A stretch of DNA of 64,000 nt from positions 3,348,001 through 3,412,000 of the forward strand of contig NZ_CP029481.1 of NCBI RefSeq assembly GCF_003151255.1, written 5' to 3'. A program made the position numbers and the translations under genes. The DNA comes from Microvirga sp. 17 mud 1-3 (GTDB lineage Bacteria; Pseudomonadota; Alphaproteobacteria; Rhizobiales; Beijerinckiaceae). Below, piece by piece: positions 62,174 to 64,000 of the stretch. Under the pieces are notes generated by a model that was not told the origin of the DNA, did no database searches, and was given only the letters and a program-made list of their open reading frames with translations. Numbering within the stretch: the first letter of the stretch is position 1; the number at the start of each line of letters is the position of its first letter.

Positions 62174-62410
62174 ATGCCCTCCCCCGGAGAAGCACTCGCG
62201 GTCACGACCGCGATCGTCGTCGCCCTCGCGGTCACGGTGCTGGCCGTTCTGGCAGGTACGCTTGCCACACCGCACGCGGGGCCGCCCGCCTCCTGCCGGG
62301 AATGGAGCGACGGCTGCATGGTCTGCCGCCGCCTTCCCGCCGGCACTGCGGCCTGCTCGACCCCGGGTATTGCCTGCGTGCCCGGGCCGCTGCGCTGCCT
62401 CGCGCGCTGA
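62174..62410 (+). CDS. Small Cys-rich membrane or secreted hypothetical protein
   Basis: I do not recognise this 78-residue protein. It has one N-terminal hydrophobic segment (about residues 8-31, TTAIVVALAVTVLAVLAG), either a signal anchor or signal peptide. A short tail with six cysteines follows (SCREWSDGCMVCRR, TAACS, IACVPGPLRC). The even cysteine number suggests periplasmic disulfides. It lies nine bases after uppP and nearly abuts the convergent nth gene. Its GC bias fits a real gene, but it has only moderate support. Confidence 0.5.
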   Translation: MPSPGEALAVTTAIVVALAVTVLAVLAGTLATPHAGPPASCREWSDGCMVCRRLPAGTAACSTPGIACVPGPLRCLAR

Positions 62411-62418
62411 ACGGCCCT

Positions 62419-63180
62419 TTAAGGAGCCGGTGTCTTGTCCGGATAGCGGCAGAGATCCACGATCGGGCAGCGCCAGCATTCGGGCTTTCGCGCCTTGCAG
62501 ATATAGCGCCCGTGCAGGATCAGCCAGTGATGGGCATGGAGCCGGTACTCGTCCGGGATCAGGGCCTCGAGGGCCACCTGGGTCTCGAGGGGCGTCTTCG
62601 TGATGGCGAGCGGAATGCGGTTCGTGACCCGGAAGATATGGGTGTCGACCGCGATGCGCGGATCCCCAAACGCGATATTGACGACGACGCTCGCAGTCTT
62701 GCGGCCGACGCCCGGGAAGGTCTCCAGAACCTCGACGGAATCCGGCACCTTGCCGCCGAACTCCTCCACCAGCCTTTTCGAGAACGCGATGACGTTCTTC
62801 GCCTTCGTGTTGAAGAAATTGAGGGTCTTGATGCGCTCGCGCAGCCCCTCCTCGCCGAGCGCCACCATCTTCTGCGGCGTGTCGGCGACAGGGAAAAGGC
62901 CCCGCGTCGCCTTGTTGACGCCCACATCCGTCGCCTGGGCCGAGAGCGCCACCGCGACGAGGAGCGTATAGGGATTGGTGTATTCCAGCTCGCCCTTCGG
63001 CTCCGGGTTGAGATCGTGCAGGCGCCGGAAGATCTCCGCGAGGGTCGCCCGGTCCACGGGCTTGGGTGCACGGCCACGCGTGGCGCGGGCCGGAGCAGCC
63101 TTCCCGGCAACCACCTTCGGCACAAGGGTTTTGGCCGCGGATTTGGATATGCGGCGGGTTGACTGCTTCAGATCGGACAT
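62419..63180 (-). CDS. nth: Endonuclease III
   Basis: This DNA glycosylase/AP lyase of 253 residues removes oxidised pyrimidines. The helix-hairpin-helix LETFPGVGRKTASVVVNIAF carries the catalytic lysine, and the catalytic aspartate is in AVDTHIFRV. A 4Fe-4S cluster is held by C-x6-C-x2-C-x5-C (CKARKPECWRCPIVDLC). A basic 35-residue N-terminal extension (KSAAKTLVPKVVAGKAAPAR) is longer than in E. coli. ATG 63180 is chosen; the frame is open 14 codons upstream into the divergent gene. Confidence 0.95.
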   Translation of the reverse strand: MSDLKQSTRRISKSAAKTLVPKVVAGKAAPARATRGRAPKPVDRATLAEIFRRLHDLNPEPKGELEYTNPYTLLVAVALSAQATDVGVNKATRGLFPVADTPQKMVALGEEGLRERIKTLNFFNTKAKNVIAFSKRLVEEFGGKVPDSVEVLETFPGVGRKTASVVVNIAFGDPRIAVDTHIFRVTNRIPLAITKTPLETQVALEALIPDEYRLHAHHWLILHGRYICKARKPECWRCPIVDLCRYPDKTPAP

Positions 63181-63200
63181 GACGGCGTTATAATTCCTGG

Positions 63201-63710
63201 ATGGAAAGCAGCAAGGTGGCATACGAAGCCTCGGACCGGGCCGAACGGCCGGTCTTCGAAGCCGTGATCCGGCCGCACCGATCCCTCGGCCCGCAGGGCT
63301 TCCGGATCGTCATGGTCCTTTTGTGCCTCACGTCCATCCTCGCAAGTCTTCCCTTCGTGGCTCTGGGTTTCTGGCCGGTGGTGGGGTTCTTCGGCCTCGA
63401 CTTCTTCGGCCTCTACCTGGCGTTCCGAATCAATTACCGGCAGGGCCAATCCTTCGAGGTTCTGGTCCTGACGCCCATCCGATTACTGCTCACCAAGGTC
63501 AGCCACCGCGGGGAGCGGCGCGAATGGCTGTTCAACCCCCTCTGGACCCGCCTCGACCGCCGGGAGGACGAGGAATTCGGCCTTCAGGAGCTGACCCTGG
63601 TGTCCCGGGGTCAGCACGTAGAGATCGCCCACGACCTGTCCCCACCTGAGCGGGAGAGCTTCGCGGAAGCCTTCGGCCGGGCCCTTGCCGACGTGAAGCG
63701 GGGCTATTGA
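63201..63710 (+). CDS. DUF2244 integral membrane protein
   Basis: This 169-residue conserved protein belongs to DUF2244. Two closely spaced transmembrane segments (about 36-78: IVMVLLCLTSILASLPFVAL and PVVGFFGLDFFGLYLAF) are followed by a cytoplasmic domain with EVLVLTPIRLLL and LFNPLWTRLDRRED. The function is unknown. The start is only 20 bases from the divergent nth start, so the promoters must overlap. The pairing of nth and DUF2244 is common in alphaproteobacteria. Confidence 0.83.
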   Translation: MESSKVAYEASDRAERPVFEAVIRPHRSLGPQGFRIVMVLLCLTSILASLPFVALGFWPVVGFFGLDFFGLYLAFRINYRQGQSFEVLVLTPIRLLLTKVSHRGERREWLFNPLWTRLDRREDEEFGLQELTLVSRGQHVEIAHDLSPPERESFAEAFGRALADVKRGY

Positions 63711-63777
63711 GCGCCCCGGGCCGGGCGTCCTTCGTTTCCTCTTTTCTGACCTCTCCCTGGGGAAGAGGCCCTCGGCC

Positions 63778-63921
63778 GTCATTCCGGGGCCGCGCAGCGG
63801 AGCCCGGAACCCATAAACACCAGCGTTTCAGAATAATAAGTCACTGGAGCCGCTGTGCTTATCCTACACCGCCAGTGTTTATGAGTTCCGGGCCCAGCTC
63901 TCCGAGCTGTCCCGGAATGAC
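63778..63921. repeat. Long imperfect inverted repeat (REP-like or miniature element)
   Basis: The left arm (63778-63825) and right arm (63870-63921) are imperfect inverted copies. They share GTCATTCCGGG at the outer ends, a CCCGGAAC core, and ATAAACAC towards the centre. A 44-base centre separates them. Outer-end motifs of this kind are widely dispersed in Bradyrhizobium and Methylobacterium genomes. The element lies in the non-coding end of the window after the DUF2244 gene. An ATG at 63992 with AAAGGAA upstream may open the next gene but only three codons are visible. Confidence 0.75.
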
Positions 63922-64000
63922 GATGGTATCACAGGAAACGGGTGTCGCTCTCCCGCACGGGAGCTATGATCCTGTACAAAGGAATATGCCCATGCTGGAT

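Noticed and set aside
63992..64000. Start of a further gene at the right edge
   Set aside because: A ribosome-like AAAGGAA and an ATG are present, but three codons are too few to call a gene.

Overview
The window looks like the chromosome of a GC-rich alphaproteobacterium, most likely of the order Hyphomicrobiales (Rhizobiales) and possibly a Microvirga or Methylobacteriaceae member. The indications are a class II, CP4-type AroA next to cytidylate kinase, a TIGR02300/FYDLN zinc-ribbon protein, an OlsB-type ornithine acyltransferase, an UppP/GST/QueG/SDR neighbourhood, DUF2244 beside endonuclease III, and DUF1194. The genus is an inference from general resemblance, not from a search. No rRNA, CRISPR array, prophage or intact insertion sequence was seen. 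One tRNA gene, tRNA-Ala(GGC), is present.

Region by region. 1-3.3 kb: branched-chain 2-oxoacid dehydrogenase operon (E1 alpha, E1 beta, E2), running off the left edge. 3.9-9.4 kb: a DeoR-family regulator and a UgpABCE-like carbohydrate or polyol ABC importer, with a perfect 16-bp stem-loop between the binding-protein and permease genes. 9.5-14.4 kb: two overlapping cyclic-di-GMP genes, one a GAF-PASx4-GGDEF-EAL protein of 1114 residues and one a membrane diguanylate cyclase. 14.5-17.3 kb: a heavy-metal P-type ATPase and a divergent MerR regulator around a textbook MerR-type promoter. 17.3-22 kb: ubiT-ubiU-ubiV diverging from ubiD-ubiX, a gene set for ubiquinone synthesis without oxygen.

22-31 kb: a GST, then a long same-strand array: an IclR regulator, a polar amino acid ABC importer, formimidoylglutamase (hutG), a LysR regulator, gabT and gabD. 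Both regulators have clear palindromes at the expected promoter positions. 31-35 kb: a small diguanylate cyclase and a trypsin-like autotransporter. 35-42 kb: a MOSC protein, a two-gene RND efflux pump and a GGDEF-EAL protein. 42-63.7 kb: mostly conserved housekeeping genes (tRNA-Ala, TIGR02300, aroA, cmk, DUF1194, mgsA, hrpB, a HAD phosphatase, a TSUP permease, maeB, mutS, comM/yifB, olsB, an SDR, queG, a frameshifted FzlA-like GST gene, uppP, nth, DUF2244). The last 200 bases hold a long imperfect inverted repeat.

How the genes work together. The left half is rich in catabolic and uptake modules, each with its own regulator: branched-chain amino acid breakdown, sugar or polyol uptake, and glutamate/GABA/histidine-intermediate use. 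The ubiTUV-ubiDX block suggests the organism meets low oxygen. Four cyclic-di-GMP enzymes indicate a strong investment in lifestyle switching. The most useful points for follow-up are the divergent anaerobic ubiquinone block with an FNR-shaped dyad, the IclR/ABC/HutG unit that lacks the rest of the hut pathway, the LysR and IclR operators, and the one-base lesion in the FzlA-like gene.
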